From Talpa occidentalis (Eukaryota > Chordata > Mammalia > Eulipotyphla > Talpidae), in NCBI RefSeq assembly GCF_014898055.3, contig NW_023601212.1, positions 38,056,329-38,120,328 of the forward strand: DNA of 64,000 nucleotides, given 5' to 3'. The notes under the pieces are model-generated. The model saw only the letters and a list, made by a program, of their open reading frames with translations, was not told where the DNA came from and made no database searches. This document shows, piece by piece, positions 44,431-56,359 of this stretch. The position numbers and the translations under genes were made by a program. Every line of letters begins with the position of its first letter. The stretch's first letter is position 1.

Positions 44431-45589
44431 TATATTCTCCTTCTGAATTCAATCTCATATTTTTAATTAATTTCACTTAATAGTTTCTTGAATCCACTAT
44501 ATTTAACCTGGTTTTATTTTACCTGCCATTCCTTTTCTTTCATTAATTTTAATTTTCTTAAAATGTTTTTATTTAAATGTACACATTTATGAAGAAAACA
44601 CTTGAGGTCTCTGATTGTTTGGATCTTACATTATAATGGCAAAAGGAGAGAACAATGAAGTAGATGCATGTATGACATAATATTCTCAGAGATAAATCTT
44701 ATGATGACAGGGAATATATGGTGGCTGGTGCAGAATTCCAGAACAACATTTGGGGAAGCCTTTCCATGTAAATCAATGAGTAGAACTAAGATAGAGTGAA
44801 CCCACTGAATGCATCTTAAAAGATCAAAACTCATTGACCAAGAATAACAAAGAAAAGTGGATCACAAAGAGAAATGAGAAAAAGTTCACCCTTAATATCA
44901 CTATAAGATCACATAAAAACGAGTGTGATGAAACAAATTTGTAGTAGGTAAATGCACAACAATCACACAAGGGGCCTGAGGTAGATACCACGATGACCCA
45001 AGTTAAACGATTTAAAGGTGCAGTGAATATGGGTTCTCTCCTTACATTGTTATCTAGCCTGCATGCACACACAAACACAAAAGCACACATAAATCCCATC
45101 CCCTAGGCACACACATATAACTAAACCAATTTGATATGTACCCTTATTGTGTATGATGTACTCTGATATCCTGTACCTTTTTTTTTCCTATTTAATTCTT
45201 ACAAATCATTGTCTGACACCTATGGGTATTGATTTCAGAATATGAAAACATTTCTCTAGCCTGTCCGCCATACCAAAGTTAGTGTTTTCCTGCTTTTGTT
45301 CTTTATTTAATCATTGATAATTTCTCTGAGAACACATTCCTTTGTGCAGTGTGTACTCAGCTACTACTTACAATCAAACTAAATCTAATGGGGCAGTAAA
45401 GACTGTAAGTACATGCTCCAAGGTACTTACAGTCTAATGAGAAAAAAACCACAGAATTAAATAAAAATTCCACAATGATGGCCCTATAGCTAAAGTATCA
45501 GAGGAAGTGGCCTTTCCCTGTGATAATATTTAAAAAAGAAGTTTCATGAAGATGAACCAAGAAATCTGAAACAGGAGAGGGAGTTTTGA
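44431..45589. other. Copy B spacer
   Basis: Unique AT-rich DNA. An open reverse frame at 44824-45099 lies partly in a CA-rich stretch and has no recognisable domain. No gene supported. Confidence 0.4.
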
Positions 45590-46010
45590 AGATGAAGAGC
45601 AAGTAACAAATTCCAAACGGGGCAGCTAGAGGGTCTCCAAGCAGAGAGTAGTGGGTGGTGTATAATGGTGCTGAGTGTTGAAACAGTGATACCCGGTGAA
45701 GCTGCAAGTCAAGTTGAATGTTCTTGACATTAATGTGGGTGAGGCAAGGCAGCAGGTGGGGGAATCTGGCAGAAAGTTCACAAAGGGTTGGGCCTCATAC
45801 TTTAAGCCTCAGGATTTTGGCTTCATTCTTCACTGGGTAGTCACTTGAAGGAGTTTAAGATAGAGAATTCAAAGATTAACTTCATGCCATAGAAAGATCT
45901 CTCTGGAACACTGTGAAGATTGAGCTGCAGGGGTGCCAGTGATGATAGATGGAAGAGATGACAAGGAGCTGAACTAAAGCTATGGGATTTGGAAGAAATA
46001 TTGGCCGAGA
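45590..46010 (+). repeat. Ancient interspersed repeat, family not named
   Basis: Purine-rich block order ('gagggagttttgaagatgaag', 'ggcttcattcttcactgggtag', 'aaagatctctctggaaca', 'gatgatagatggaagagatgac') matches a common old mammalian repeat whose name I cannot give. A second copy seems to be at 63740-64000. Confidence 0.45.
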
Positions 46011-47095
46011 AGAAATATTGGCCTCATCAATCACAAGTGACAACTGTTCATTTACTGGCAGGAAGGAACTATGTCAAGCTGTTAGCATGTAATGATTAAA
46101 TCTGTCGACCAATCTAGGAGAGTGGATATAGCTATCTGACTCTTATAGGTGAGGATTTATTATATAGAGTCATTCAACTGACTTCTTCAAATTTAAAAAG
46201 ATAATAGGTGGTGGATCTGAGACTCACAACTTGGATACTGATTCCAAATGTTTTGAAATAAATATCATAAAAGGAAAAGTCTTTTTCTAAAATCCCCTCT
46301 AAAGTTGTACGTTGTGTACTGGGTTTTTTTAATCATAGATTTGTTCCCTTTGCCCTGATCTCTAGTGGGATGTTCTTTAATAAGGTGTCTTGACATGATA
46401 AATACATCATCTTTCGTCTTTTAATAAATTGCTTTGTGGTTTTATTAGTTATCTGGTGATCAAGGAGATGTAATTGAGACATTGGAATTCTGCCAGAACA
46501 GAGAACACTTTCTCCTCGTCACAGTCTCTTGGGGAACATTTGAGTTTTTTCCATCTTGTTCATCTGATAGAAATTTAAATATTGGAAACAAGTACCTTCC
46601 CTGGGGCATTTTCACTGCCACACACTTTCCCAGATAATCCTGCATCTGACTCCTTGCCTTCCTTCATCTCTTCTCAAATGTCACCTTACCTATGTCTTGC
46701 CTGAATACAGAGTAAAAATTATCATTTCCATCCTCTCTCACCTTTATACATATTTTCTTTTTCTTTGTAGCACCTGCCATCATCTGACATAGTATGAATT
46801 TGTGACTTTCTCCATCATGGGATTATAGAGATTTTTGTTGCTCAGATTCTATGTTATTTGCCTAAAAGATGGTCAGTATTCAATTTACAATCCTCAAATA
46901 CATGAAAGTTATTCTCATTAAACATTAAGGATGTATAACCTCTTGGGGAAAATCTTCAGAGTACTACAGGATTCCTAATCAGAAATGGCACAGAGATCCC
47001 TTTAAGAGGATAACAGTGATACAAAAAACATACATGTTGATTTCTTATCTTGAGATATAGATATGTGTATCACCAATTTTGCACAAATTAATTAT
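46011..47095. other. OR-B 5' intron / upstream DNA
   Basis: Aligns in patches with 17816-19628. No coding signal. Confidence 0.5.
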
Positions 47096-47118
47096 TCTAT
47101 TTTTCTCTTTCCTCATAG
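47096..47118 (+). promoter_or_regulatory. Splice acceptor for the OR-B coding exon
   Basis: Strong pyrimidine tract 'ttctatttttctctttcctc' followed by ATAG, with AG at 47117-47118, 13 bases before the ATG. Same placement as in copy A. Confidence 0.7.
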
Positions 47119-47131
47119 TAACCTCTACCAC

Positions 47132-48088
47132 ATGGAAACTGACAACAATACACAAATTTCAAAATTTTTTCTCCTGGGATTATCAAAGGAACCAGAAATG
47201 CAGCCCCTCATATTTGGTCTTTTCCTCTCCATGTACATGAGCACTGTGTTTGGAAATCTGCTCATCATCCTGGCTGTCAGTCTAGACCCCCACCTCCACA
47301 CACCCATGTACTTCTTCCTTTCCAACCTGTCCTTGGTAGACATCTGCTTCACTTCCACCACAATCCCCAAGATGCTGCTGAATATCCAGACGCAGAGCAA
47401 AGTCATAACCTACGAATGCTGTATCACCCAAATGTATTTTTTTGTACTCTTTGCAGGATTGGATGACTTTCTCCTATCTGTGATGGCCTATGACCGGTAT
47501 GTGGCCATCTGCCATCCCCTGCACTACATGGTCATCATGAACCGCCAGCTCTGTGGACTGCTGGTTCTGGTGTCCTGGCTCATGAGTGCCCTGTACTCCT
47601 TGTTACAAAGTTTAATGGTGTTGCGACTGTCGTTCTGTAAAACTTTGGAAATCCCACACTATTTCTGTGAACTCAATCAAGTGGTCCAACTTTCATGTTC
47701 TGACCCCCTCATCTATGACATAGTGATGTATTTTGCTGCTGGGCTGCTGGGTGGTGGTCCCCTTGCTGGAATCCTTTACTCCTACTCTAAGATAATTTCC
47801 TCCATACGTGGAATATCATCAGCTCAAGGGAAGTCAAAGGCAATTTCCACCTGTGCCTCACATCTCATAGTTGTCTTCTTATTTTATTGTACAAGTGTAG
47901 GAGTGTACCTCACCTCTGCTGCTTCCCACAGCTCATACTCCAGTGCAACAGCCTCGGTGATGTACACCGTGGTCACACCCATGCTGAACCCCTTCATCTA
48001 CAGTCTGAGGAACAAAGACATAAAGAGGGCCCTGAAAGCATTCTTCTTTAGGGGGTCAGCTGTAAAGGACCAATTGTCCTGGGGCTGA
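47132..48088 (+). CDS. Olfactory receptor, family 7 (OR copy B)
   Basis: Odorant-receptor GPCR, 318 residues, single coding exon. Start at 47132 ('[10 protein letters not shown]') is chosen over an in-frame ATG 69 bases upstream because the OR N-terminus and the splice acceptor place it here. Sequon N5-N-T; GN 41-42; [10 protein letters not shown] 58-67; Cys97 with an extra Cys96-Cys97 pair; canonical MAYDRY 118-123; Cys169/179/189; [10 protein letters not shown] 236-245 (usual KAFSTC); PMLNPFIY 283-290. The C-tail is 12 residues longer than OR-A because the stop is shifted. About 235 of the first 300 residues match OR-A by hand count, with no gaps. Intact and probably functional. Confidence 0.95.
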   Translation: METDNNTQISKFFLLGLSKEPEMQPLIFGLFLSMYMSTVFGNLLIILAVSLDPHLHTPMYFFLSNLSLVDICFTSTTIPKMLLNIQTQSKVITYECCITQMYFFVLFAGLDDFLLSVMAYDRYVAICHPLHYMVIMNRQLCGLLVLVSWLMSALYSLLQSLMVLRLSFCKTLEIPHYFCELNQVVQLSCSDPLIYDIVMYFAAGLLGGGPLAGILYSYSKIISSIRGISSAQGKSKAISTCASHLIVVFLFYCTSVGVYLTSAASHSSYSSATASVMYTVVTPMLNPFIYSLRNKDIKRALKAFFFRGSAVKDQLSWG

Positions 48089-48388
48089 AGAAGCATTTGA
48101 TGGTAGTGATCTGAGTCTCAGAAACAGAAACTGTGATAATCTGTTCAGACTATGATAGTAGCACTTGCTCTTATTTAATTCCTGAAATTTGCATCCTTTG
48201 ATTTCAACTTCTTTATACAATAAGTAAATCATGTGATTAAGTTTTCTACTCTGATCCATGCAGTTTTTCCTTTTGTACATTTCTATTCCCATATTTTTTT
48301 ATCTTGATCATAAAATCTTATAACTACTCATTTCTTTCATGAAATGAATGGGATTTTTTAAAGCAATTTCTTCTTTAATGATATACAT
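48089..48388. other. OR-B 3' flank
   Basis: Initial ~50 bp align with the OR-A 3' flank. No other feature seen. Confidence 0.4.
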
Positions 48389-49210
48389 CATTCTCAGTAA
48401 TTTTTTAAAATTTATTTATTTATTTATTTATTTATTTTTTATATTCCCCATACAATTGCAACCCCCTTATTTTCACCCCAATCCCTCCTTTCCCTGCCCC
48501 CCATAGTGTGTCTCTGGTTCATAGTTGTTGGTTGATTTTGATTTTTTTCTTTCTTATAGTTATTCTATTTCCTGGTCCCTTATTTAGACTTTCTAGATTC
48601 CTGCTATGAGTGAGACCATCCGGTATTTTTCTTTTTCTTTCTGGCTTATTTCGCTGAGTATGATCCCTTCCAGCTCCATCCATGTTGCTGTAAATTGCAT
48701 GTGTTTATCTTTTTTGATTGCTGAGTAATATTCCATGGTGTATATGTACCACATCTTCTTGATCCAGTCATCTATTTTGGGGCATTTGGGTTGTTTCCAA
48801 AGCTTATCTATTGTAAATAGTGCTGCTATAAACATAGGGGTGCACCTGCTCTTTGGAAAAATGGGCAGAAGAGCTAAAAAGAAATTTCTCCAAAGAGGAA
48901 ATGCAAATGGCCAACAGGCATATGAAAAAATGTTCAACATCACTTGTAATCAGGGAAATGCAAAACCACAATGAGATGCCATCTCACACCAGTGAGAATG
49001 GCACATATTAAAAAAAGTAGGAGCAACAAATGTTGGCAAGGATGTGGAGAAAAAGGAACTCTCCTGCGCTGCTGGTGGGAGTGCAAACTGGTCCAACCAC
49101 TATGGAAAGCTGTGTGGAGATTCCTCAACCTACTAAAGATAGAGCTTCCATATAACCCAACAATTCCACTCCTACATATTTACCCAAAGGACACATTCTC
49201 AGTAATTTTT
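48389..49210 (-). mobile_element. Twin-primed (5'-inverted) L1 insertion
   Basis: TSD 'cattctcagtaattttt' (17 bp) at 48389-48405 and 49194-49210. 48406-48860 is the L1 3' end in minus orientation, and 48861-49193 is the adjacent upstream ORF2 block in plus orientation. At the inversion junction only ~14 bp of L1 sequence is missing. Textbook twin-priming structure. Confidence 0.95.
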
Positions 49211-50779
49211 GCTCCAGTTTTCCTGACGGGATAGGCCTGAGTGGCATTACTCATATGGGAAAAATCCTGAGATTGGCGACTGTAATTCCATTTTCAGAGA
49301 AAACACAGGCCACACTTTTCACTTTGGGTCCATCAACATCACTTTATGTTTCATTTCTAGTTACTCTTCCTGATAATATAGACTTTAACATGTTACTATG
49401 TCTTATTATAGGTGTTCTGTTTTTATTTTGTTACTCAGTTCAGTGTCCAAAATGCCTACCATAATCACTGGCAAAAACTATCAACTGTGCCTCTTGGGAG
49501 TCTTCATGAAAAGCCAAATCTGAACAGATTAATTGAAAATCATTTTAGCGTCAGAGATAGTTTCAAATATGAGCAAATAATATTTAAAATCACACTTTAT
49601 TATGACACAAATATTTATTTTTCATAAAATACAATACATCTATTATTTGAAGTATGAAATATTGGAGTCCATGTGTGAGGGGTTCATATATTGAAAGATT
49701 GGCTGGTGTAGTTTATACCTGTTACTGAATGATATTCCTGTTTCTGCATGAAAAATTGCAGCTCTGCCTATAAATATGACTCCTCTACTACTCTAAATAA
49801 TGTATCTTCCCTTAAATATTTCAATACCACTAAAGAGACAGTAGACAAAATCAGTACCACTGATTATATATTTTCTTCATGCTCAGATGTATCCTCAATA
49901 TTCATGATAAAGGATGACTCACAAGAGAGCTTGAATTTCTGCCCAGTTTGTGATTCAGGGTCACCAGGGTCCATTCAGCACAAAGATGTATTCCTTCTTA
50001 CCTTGCAAGTTTACTGGAATGGAACTTCAACACAGCCACTTGTTAATGAAGTTATCTGAAAAAAAACGGAATAACAATGATTGTGAGTGCTGTCTTCATG
50101 AGTGTTTTTCATTTAAAACAAACCAGAAATAAGCAGTATATCATTACAATGGCCATCAATTTTAGTCTTTAATTACTGTTCCAGTTAGCTATTGCTGCAT
50201 AACTGGCCATCTGTCCCATCTATCCTGAACTCACTGGTGTAGTACCCCTGGCTAGGAATGTCTGCCATGCTCACTTGGGGACAAATCACTCACAGAGAGT
50301 TTCATACACATTTTCCTCAGCAAGACCCTTATTTAAGGCTGAGCCAACTCTGATGATTCTGGGAAGGATCACCAAATTGCACTTAAGAAACCAGTGGGGA
50401 AATCTGAGAAAAAAGATTTATTAAATTCAGGACCTGGAGTGCAGACAGCCCGGCGCCTAGATTGTGTCTTTTTTTAGGCCTCAGAAGTAGGATAGTTAGG
50501 GCTTCACCTGTTCACTTTTTAATTGAGTAATTTAAAGCATAAGAGCAAGAATTAAAACACTGGATGGGAGATACAAAGTCAGTCAGAATCAGTAATCTTA
50601 GTTATCCAGGGCTTTCTGAAAGAGGGACTATTATGAGAAGAAGTAGCCTACATCCTTATTTGGGTGTATTGCTAGTAGCTGTGTCATACAGCTGGTAATA
50701 TTTTTATTCCAGATAGTTGTATTTTGAAATGGATGTCTCACCTATCAAAAGCCTAATGTCAGGTACTTAAACTTTAAGC
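49211..50779. other. Copy B spacer
   Basis: 49211-49980 aligns with 20980-21060, 23020-23400 and 31510-31640 of copy A, in order. The rest is unique. Short open frames (49255-49627, 49748-50059) are not conserved in copy A. Confidence 0.5.
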
Positions 50780-50793
50780 AAAAAGCTTAAATT

Positions 50794-51096
50794 GGGCCTC
50801 CCCGGTGGCGCAGCGGTTGAGCGCTGGGTTGCGAAGCTGCCCGCAGCCTCTGCAGCGGTTCGATCCCCAGCTGCTCCCCGGCCACCAGAGGAGGGTCCCA
50901 CCTGGCGCGCAGACCTCTCCTGCCGCCCACTGCTCCCCCCAGCAGTGTACTTCGGTCCTTCTGCCTGCTCTGCTCCCAGCTCTGGCTCTGGTGAATTCTC
51001 TCACCCTCCCGCGCTTCTGACTGTACCCCAGTGCGTGTATAAACAAAAAACAAACAAATAAATTAAAAAAAAAAAAAAAAACGCCTCTATTTAAAA
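50794..51096 (+). mobile_element. tRNA-derived SINE, young
   Basis: Closest to a consensus-like copy: 'gggcctccccggtggcgcag', A box 'TGGCGCAGCGGTTGAGCGC', B box 'GGTTCGATCCCC', long A tail. TSD 'aaaaagcttaaatt' at 50780-50793 and 51097-51110. The tail continues past poly-A with 'cgcctctattt' before a second A run. Confidence 0.95.
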
Positions 51097-51110
51097 AAAA
51101 AGCTTAAATT

Positions 51111-51390
51111 TAGGCACTTACACTACACATTCCTAAAAATCAAGTACTTTAACATAATGCATTTATTATAAAATGATGAGTTGTTCTGAGATTTTGGGGG
51201 CTTCCAAAGAGTCTGTATTCAGCTACCAGTCTTTATATTGTGTTTCTGAGGCTCATTCATGAGGACATTTCTCCCACCCTAAGTATGAATTGGTTACCTC
51301 TCTTCTAGATCCTATCCTCAGCCATGGTATTTAAATAATTACTGAACTATTTAAATAAAGTATTGGAGTATAACTACATTCAATAAAAAA
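51111..51390. other. Spacer between two SINEs
   Basis: Unique sequence, no gene. Confidence 0.5.
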
Positions 51391-51407
51391 TAAAGTATAC
51401 ATAGTTT

Positions 51408-51695
51408 TTTTTTTATTTTTAAAGACTTATTTATTTATTTATTTACTTATATAAGCACTGGGTACAGTCAGAAGCGCGGGAGGGTGAGAGAATTCACCAG
51501 AACCAGAGCGGGGAGCAGAACAGACAGACTGATGAAGTACACTGCTGAGGGAGCATCAGGCGGCAGGAGAGGGCTGCGCGCCATGTGGGACCTTCCTCCG
51601 GTGGCCGGGGAGCAGCCGGGGATCGAACCGGCGGCGCAGAGGCTGCAGGCAGCTTCGCAACCCAGCGCTCAACCGCTGCGCCACCGGGGAGGCCC
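51408..51695 (-). mobile_element. tRNA-derived SINE, young, inverted relative to its neighbour
   Basis: T-rich tail at left, 'ggggaggccc' head at right. TSD 'taaagtatacatagttt' at 51391-51407 and 51696-51712. A and B boxes intact on the minus strand. Confidence 0.96.
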
Positions 51696-51712
51696 TAAAG
51701 TATACATAGTTT

Positions 51713-52984
51713 ATAGTTTAAAAGTAAAATTTGATGAATTAAAGGAGAGTCCATACAGCGTGGTTCTATTTGTATGTAATTCAAGAAAGTATACACCAAA
51801 CTTAAATGCTATGATATGTGGTTGTTAAAATATATCCCCATGAGACTCAATTTTCTTATTTCTGAAGGTAAGATGGGATGACAAACAAATGGATATTGTG
51901 AGGAATCAGTGACATAGGTGGAAATTTATTGTTAGGTCCAAGAAAACATCTAAGAATAAAGGTTTTCTGCGTGTGTGTTTATGTATTATATATTTATACA
52001 CCTTTTCTTTAAAATGATCACAGTCACACACATATATGTATATACAGGCTCATTTTTTATTCCCTCTCTTATGACACAAGGAAACTTGACAGAAGTTGGA
52101 AGGATAGAGATGGAAAGAATGAATGTTTAAAATAGCATGAATTAAATTAATTTAGAAATTTAGACACAAGAATTTAAGTGGGGTCGATGACCTTAATTTT
52201 AATATTTTAAAAAGGAATTACTTTTCCTATTTTAATACCTCAAAGACCTCAAAGCCAGAATCATATTTACATTTAACAATGGAGAGTTCACCATATCAGC
52301 TAATGGGAAGAACTCCAAATTCACTTAAATTTTCTTCAACTTAATGTAATATTTCAACATAAAATGTCCTCACCCAGGAGAAGCTAAAAGAACAAAGATT
52401 TAAAGTTTGAAAGGCTTAAACTCAGTTTTCATGAACAAAATTTTAATATATATGCATGTATATATGTATGTATGTAGTTACTATCACTAACACATTACTA
52501 CACCTAAGGGGAGAAATTAAATATTATACAAAAATGTAAGAAAAAAAAGTTGGTGTTATAACATCAGCAAAATCTACAAAGTTCTTGGAAGAACATTACT
52601 ATCCTAGTGGCTTAAAATTAACAAATAAATGCCCTGACACTTCCAGAGGACAGAATCCTGAAATGTGTTTCACTGGGCTAAAGGAAAGATGTATGCAGAA
52701 TTAGATTCATTTCATTTTGGGAACACCAGGGACACTGCATTTGCTTTTGTGTTACATTTTCTAGAAGTCACTTGCATTCCATAAACCATGCCCTTTTCTT
52801 CATCTTCAAAACTCAGTAGCATAACATTATCAAATACCATTCAGAATCCAATTATTCTTCCTCTCTCCCACATTTAGATGATTGTAATTATGTTCATTCT
52901 AGATAGTAATGATTAATTCTCTTAACATCAATGATCAACAAATTATTCAATTTGGTACCTTGATCAATTAATATGGTCTCTCAT
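51713..52984. other. Copy B spacer
   Basis: Aligns with 32520-34710 of copy A after removal of the insertions there. Contains the 95-bp block 52500-52594 that recurs at 55964-56058. Confidence 0.55.
52500..52594 (+). repeat. Left copy of a 95-bp direct repeat
   Basis: Runs from 'acacctaagg' to 'gttcttggaagaac'. It matches 55964-56058 with four mismatches by eye (~96%). This copy sits in the duplication-homologous context, so it is the original. Confidence 0.88.
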
Positions 52985-54420
52985 ACAAAAAGGAAAAGGT
53001 AAAAAAAAAAAAATCAGATGACCATCTCAATAGGTGGAGAAAAAACAGTTAGCAAGATTCAACATTCATTTATTACAAACAGTTCTCAATAAAATAGTTG
53101 TGGAAGGAAGGTACAGCAACATAATAAAGATCATAGATGACAAACCCATAGCTATTGTCATATTTAATGTTGGAAAAAACTGGAAGCTTTTCCTCTAACC
53201 TGGATGCCCAATCTAGTCACTACTACTCAATACAGTACTGGAAGTTCTAGTTAGATAATTTAGGCAATAAAAATAAATTTAAAGCATCTAAATGGAAAAG
53301 AAAGAAACAAAATGGTCACCATTACATAATATTGCCTAAAAAATCTGAAAGATTGTAGTAAAAAACTATTAGAAATAAATTAATTTGGTAAAATTGCAAG
53401 TGGCAAAATCAATTTACAAAAGCCTGTTGTGTTTCTCTAGGAAAGTAATAACTTAAAACAAATAAGAAAATAATAATTTAGAATTATTTAATGTGCTTAC
53501 AGATTGAGGAATTGATATTGTTAAAATGACCTTATTACCTTAAGGAATATATAGATTCAATGTAATTCCTACCAAAATTCCAATGACATTCTTCAATGAA
53601 ATAAAATTAAAAACCCTAAATTTGTATGGAACCACAAAAAAGTAACCAAAGCATCCTGATTTAAAAAATTTTTAAAATGGAAGTAGTATGGTCCCTGAAT
53701 TCAAATTATACTATAAAATTATGGTAATCAAAACAGCATGGTATTGATACCAAAACAGACACATCAATCAGTAGAATAGAATTGAGGGTCCAAAAATAAG
53801 CTCACATATATATGGGCAATTAATTTATGATAAGAAGTGAAGAGCATGCAATGGAGCAAGGAAAGTCCTTTCAACAAATGGCATTGGAAAACGGGATTGC
53901 CACATGCAAAAGAATGACACTAGACCACTATTTCACACCCTATGCAAAAATTAACTCAAAATGGATTAGACTTTGATATAAGACCTGAAATCACAAAATA
54001 CATAGATGAAAACATAGGCAAAACACTCTACAACATTGGTTTCAGGGAAATCTTTTTGGATTCATCTCCAACAGCAAGCAAACAACAGAGGATGTAAACA
54101 AATGGGCCTACATCAAACTAAAAATCTTCTGCACAGCAAAAGAAATGATTATTAATACAAAAATATCATTAAAACAAAAAGATAACCATTATAATGAGAG
54201 AGAATATTTGCATATCTTTTATCTAGCCAAGATAGACAACATTTATCAAGAGATGATGCAATTCAACAAAAAGAGAGAAAATAACCCAGTCAAAAAATAA
54301 TAGTGTGATGGTATTGAAGCTTTGGTGATGGTAAGTAAAGCACATACACTAATGGAGGTGTGAAGCTTACCACCAAGATTTTATAGTTTTCTAAACCAAT
54401 AGCACATAACTAAAATGTCG
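52985..54420 (+). mobile_element. Old L1, ORF2 and 3' end
   Basis: Starts in the RT region ('caacattcatttatt' block near 53062) and runs through the downstream ORF2 blocks with many indels to about 54300. An old-type 3' UTR follows, similar to that at 33740-33905. No open frame of note. Confidence 0.72.
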
Positions 54421-55528
54421 TCTAAAAAAAGACTTCAGGGAGAAGATGACTCCTACTCCTACCAGTAGAAAGATGATGAGCACATTGGGGGGCCTCTAGA
54501 CAGCCCAGCAGCCCTCAGTGGTACCAGGGAGGGGACACTGAAACACATGGTGGGCGAAACTCATCACCATGTTGAGGGAGGCAACTGGTACATAGAAAAA
54601 TATACATGCTAGGATTTCAGCCAAAAGGGACCCATGGGGAAAATCATGATAGTGATTTCTGCTGGGGAAAGAAAAATATCTGGAAAGGAACAGAGGGAAT
54701 TTTCTAAGTACACAGAAATATCATATCTTTAAACGGGGTATAAGCTATATTGGTGATTTGTCAGAAATGTACAGTTGAGATTCAGATTTTATTCTTTCCC
54801 TTTTTTTTAAGGCACAATATTTTCATTCTGCATGGTTGGTGTACAAAATATATGCCCACGTCCCTCCAGAAGCAGTATCATGACTAAAACACACTTGGAT
54901 AAATGGTATTAAAATATTATATGACATATATAAATGAACTGAAGCAAACACAAATATATAGTCTTCATCTTTTCAATAGTCTAAGAATATATCAAAGCAT
55001 TGATAACGTGAAGGAAAATGTTTGAGATTTGTGTCTCAAAAAGTATGCACATCTTACCCTACAGAAAAAGGACAAATCAGTTGAGGTGGGGAATGGACTA
55101 AAGTACAGAGGAAAAAAAATTACTCGATTTATAGTTGTTACAGCTGAGTGAAAAGTCTACTAAGCTATTCTCTTTAATTTGTACATGCTTAAATTTCTTC
55201 TGTAATAAAACACTTGCATCAAAAGATAAAAATTAATCTCCATGTTATTCTTTCTGGGCTCTCTCTGGCATCCACTTGTGGTCTCTTCTCTCTAGCCATT
55301 CTGCTGCCCCTTTCTACTGCACTGTCCTCTGTGATACCACCCTTATGTGCTCGGATTCCAGGCTCAGATATCCACCATCAGGCATATGTACTCCGAGCCC
55401 ACACTCCCAAGCGCCTTCTGCATTCAAGGCCGCAGGTGATAGCCACAGAGGCCAATGGTACAATAAGCCTGAGCAATCTTCATTTACCCTACAATGGGTG
55501 CTATGGTGGTGGGGGAATTATGGGGACT
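54421..55528. other. Spacer, no certain feature
   Basis: The reverse strand of 54425-54600 shows a short hydrophobic open run that could be a fragment of a processed pseudogene, but I cannot name a parent. The + strand frame 55214-55543 abuts the LTR and has no recognisable domain. An LTR-like fragment cannot be excluded at 55230-55528. Confidence 0.3.
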
Positions 55529-55533
55529 ACACC

Positions 55534-55963
55534 TGTAGGGTAAGGAAAAATGTCAGGCTTTTCTGCCCTCCCACCATCAGGAGAGATGATGGATCCTTGC
55601 GGTCCTGAATGCATGCCTGATGGCGGGCACCTGGAGTAGGGTGTGGGCATAGGTAGATGGGATTCACCTGGGCTGAGACTGTGCTTTTAAGGGCGGCGTC
55701 ACAGGGACGCCAGGAGAAGCCAAAAGAGAAGCCGAGAGAGAAGCAAGAGAAGCAGAAGCTGAGAGAAGGCCGGAAAGCCCAGAGTGAAGATCTGCTGGGG
55801 GCTGGGAGGCCTGCCAGCCTCCCGGCCCCCCAGCACCCCTGCGTGCCATATGCCTGGTGAACCCCAATTAAAGACCTGCAAAAACCACTGAGGACTCTGA
55901 CTCCTCCTTTACTGGGTCTGCTGGATTAGAAAACCTGCACAATGTCCAGTTCTGCCCTCTACA
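55534..55963 (+). mobile_element. Solo LTR 1
   Basis: 430 bp with matching ends TGTAG...CTACA and a 5-bp TSD 'acacc' at 55529-55533 and 55964-55968. Contains an 'aattaaa' poly-A-signal-like motif near 55866 and a GC-rich middle. It shares most of its length with 56360-56765. No internal retroviral genes nearby. Retroviral class is not decided. Confidence 0.85.
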
Positions 55964-56058
55964 ACACCTAAGGAGAGAAATTAAATATTATACAAAAATG
56001 TAAGGAAAAAAAGTTGGTGTTATAACATCAGCAAAAACTGCAAAGTTCTTGGAAGAAC
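55964..56058 (+). repeat. Right copy of the 95-bp direct repeat
   Basis: ~96% identical to 52500-52594. Solo LTR 1 lies a few bases inside its left end, since 'actacacc' before the LTR also matches the original. Confidence 0.88.
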
Positions 56059-56354
56059 TTTAGTTTTTTTTATTTAGTTTGATAAACATGACTTCTGTTG
56101 GCCTATTCATAGTAGGTACAGTGACATGTAAAAGTGTTTGGTTTCCTAAACTATGATCTTGTTCATGTTATTATTTTAATGGATTTTTCTCATCACTGTG
56201 CTATATCTACTTTTGAAACAGGATAATATGTGATTTGATATGGGCCTCTAGAAAATATTCACAATGGTGACAGAAAAAGAATGACAAGTTATGCGTAACT
56301 TAGCAGATCATATCCTTGAGGGTTAAAAAAGGTAGTACAAGCTTTCAATGTAGG
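56059..56354. other. Spacer between the two solo LTRs
   Basis: Unique DNA. It does not start with a primer-binding site, so the two LTRs do not look like one provirus. Confidence 0.5.
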
Positions 56355-56359
56355 CACCC

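Larger units (their letters stand above)
42703..52950 (+). repeat. Segmental duplication, copy B (contains OR copy B)
   Basis: Colinear with copy A at 14590-35000 (anchors listed there). Copy B is shorter because it lacks the ERV, L1-2 and most SINEs, while holding its own twin-primed L1 (48406-49193), an old reverse LINE (43330-44430) and a SINE pair (50794-51695). The TSD-bounded L1-3 lies immediately upstream. Confidence 0.85.

Noticed and set aside
50794..50870. Possible tRNA gene
   Set aside because: A and B boxes belong to a SINE head: there is no cloverleaf with acceptor stem, and the same sequence recurs in eight copies with A tails and TSDs.
54425..54600. Reverse-strand fragment of a membrane-protein pseudogene
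   Set aside because: A short hydrophobic run only; no parent protein could be named and no poly-A or TSD was found.
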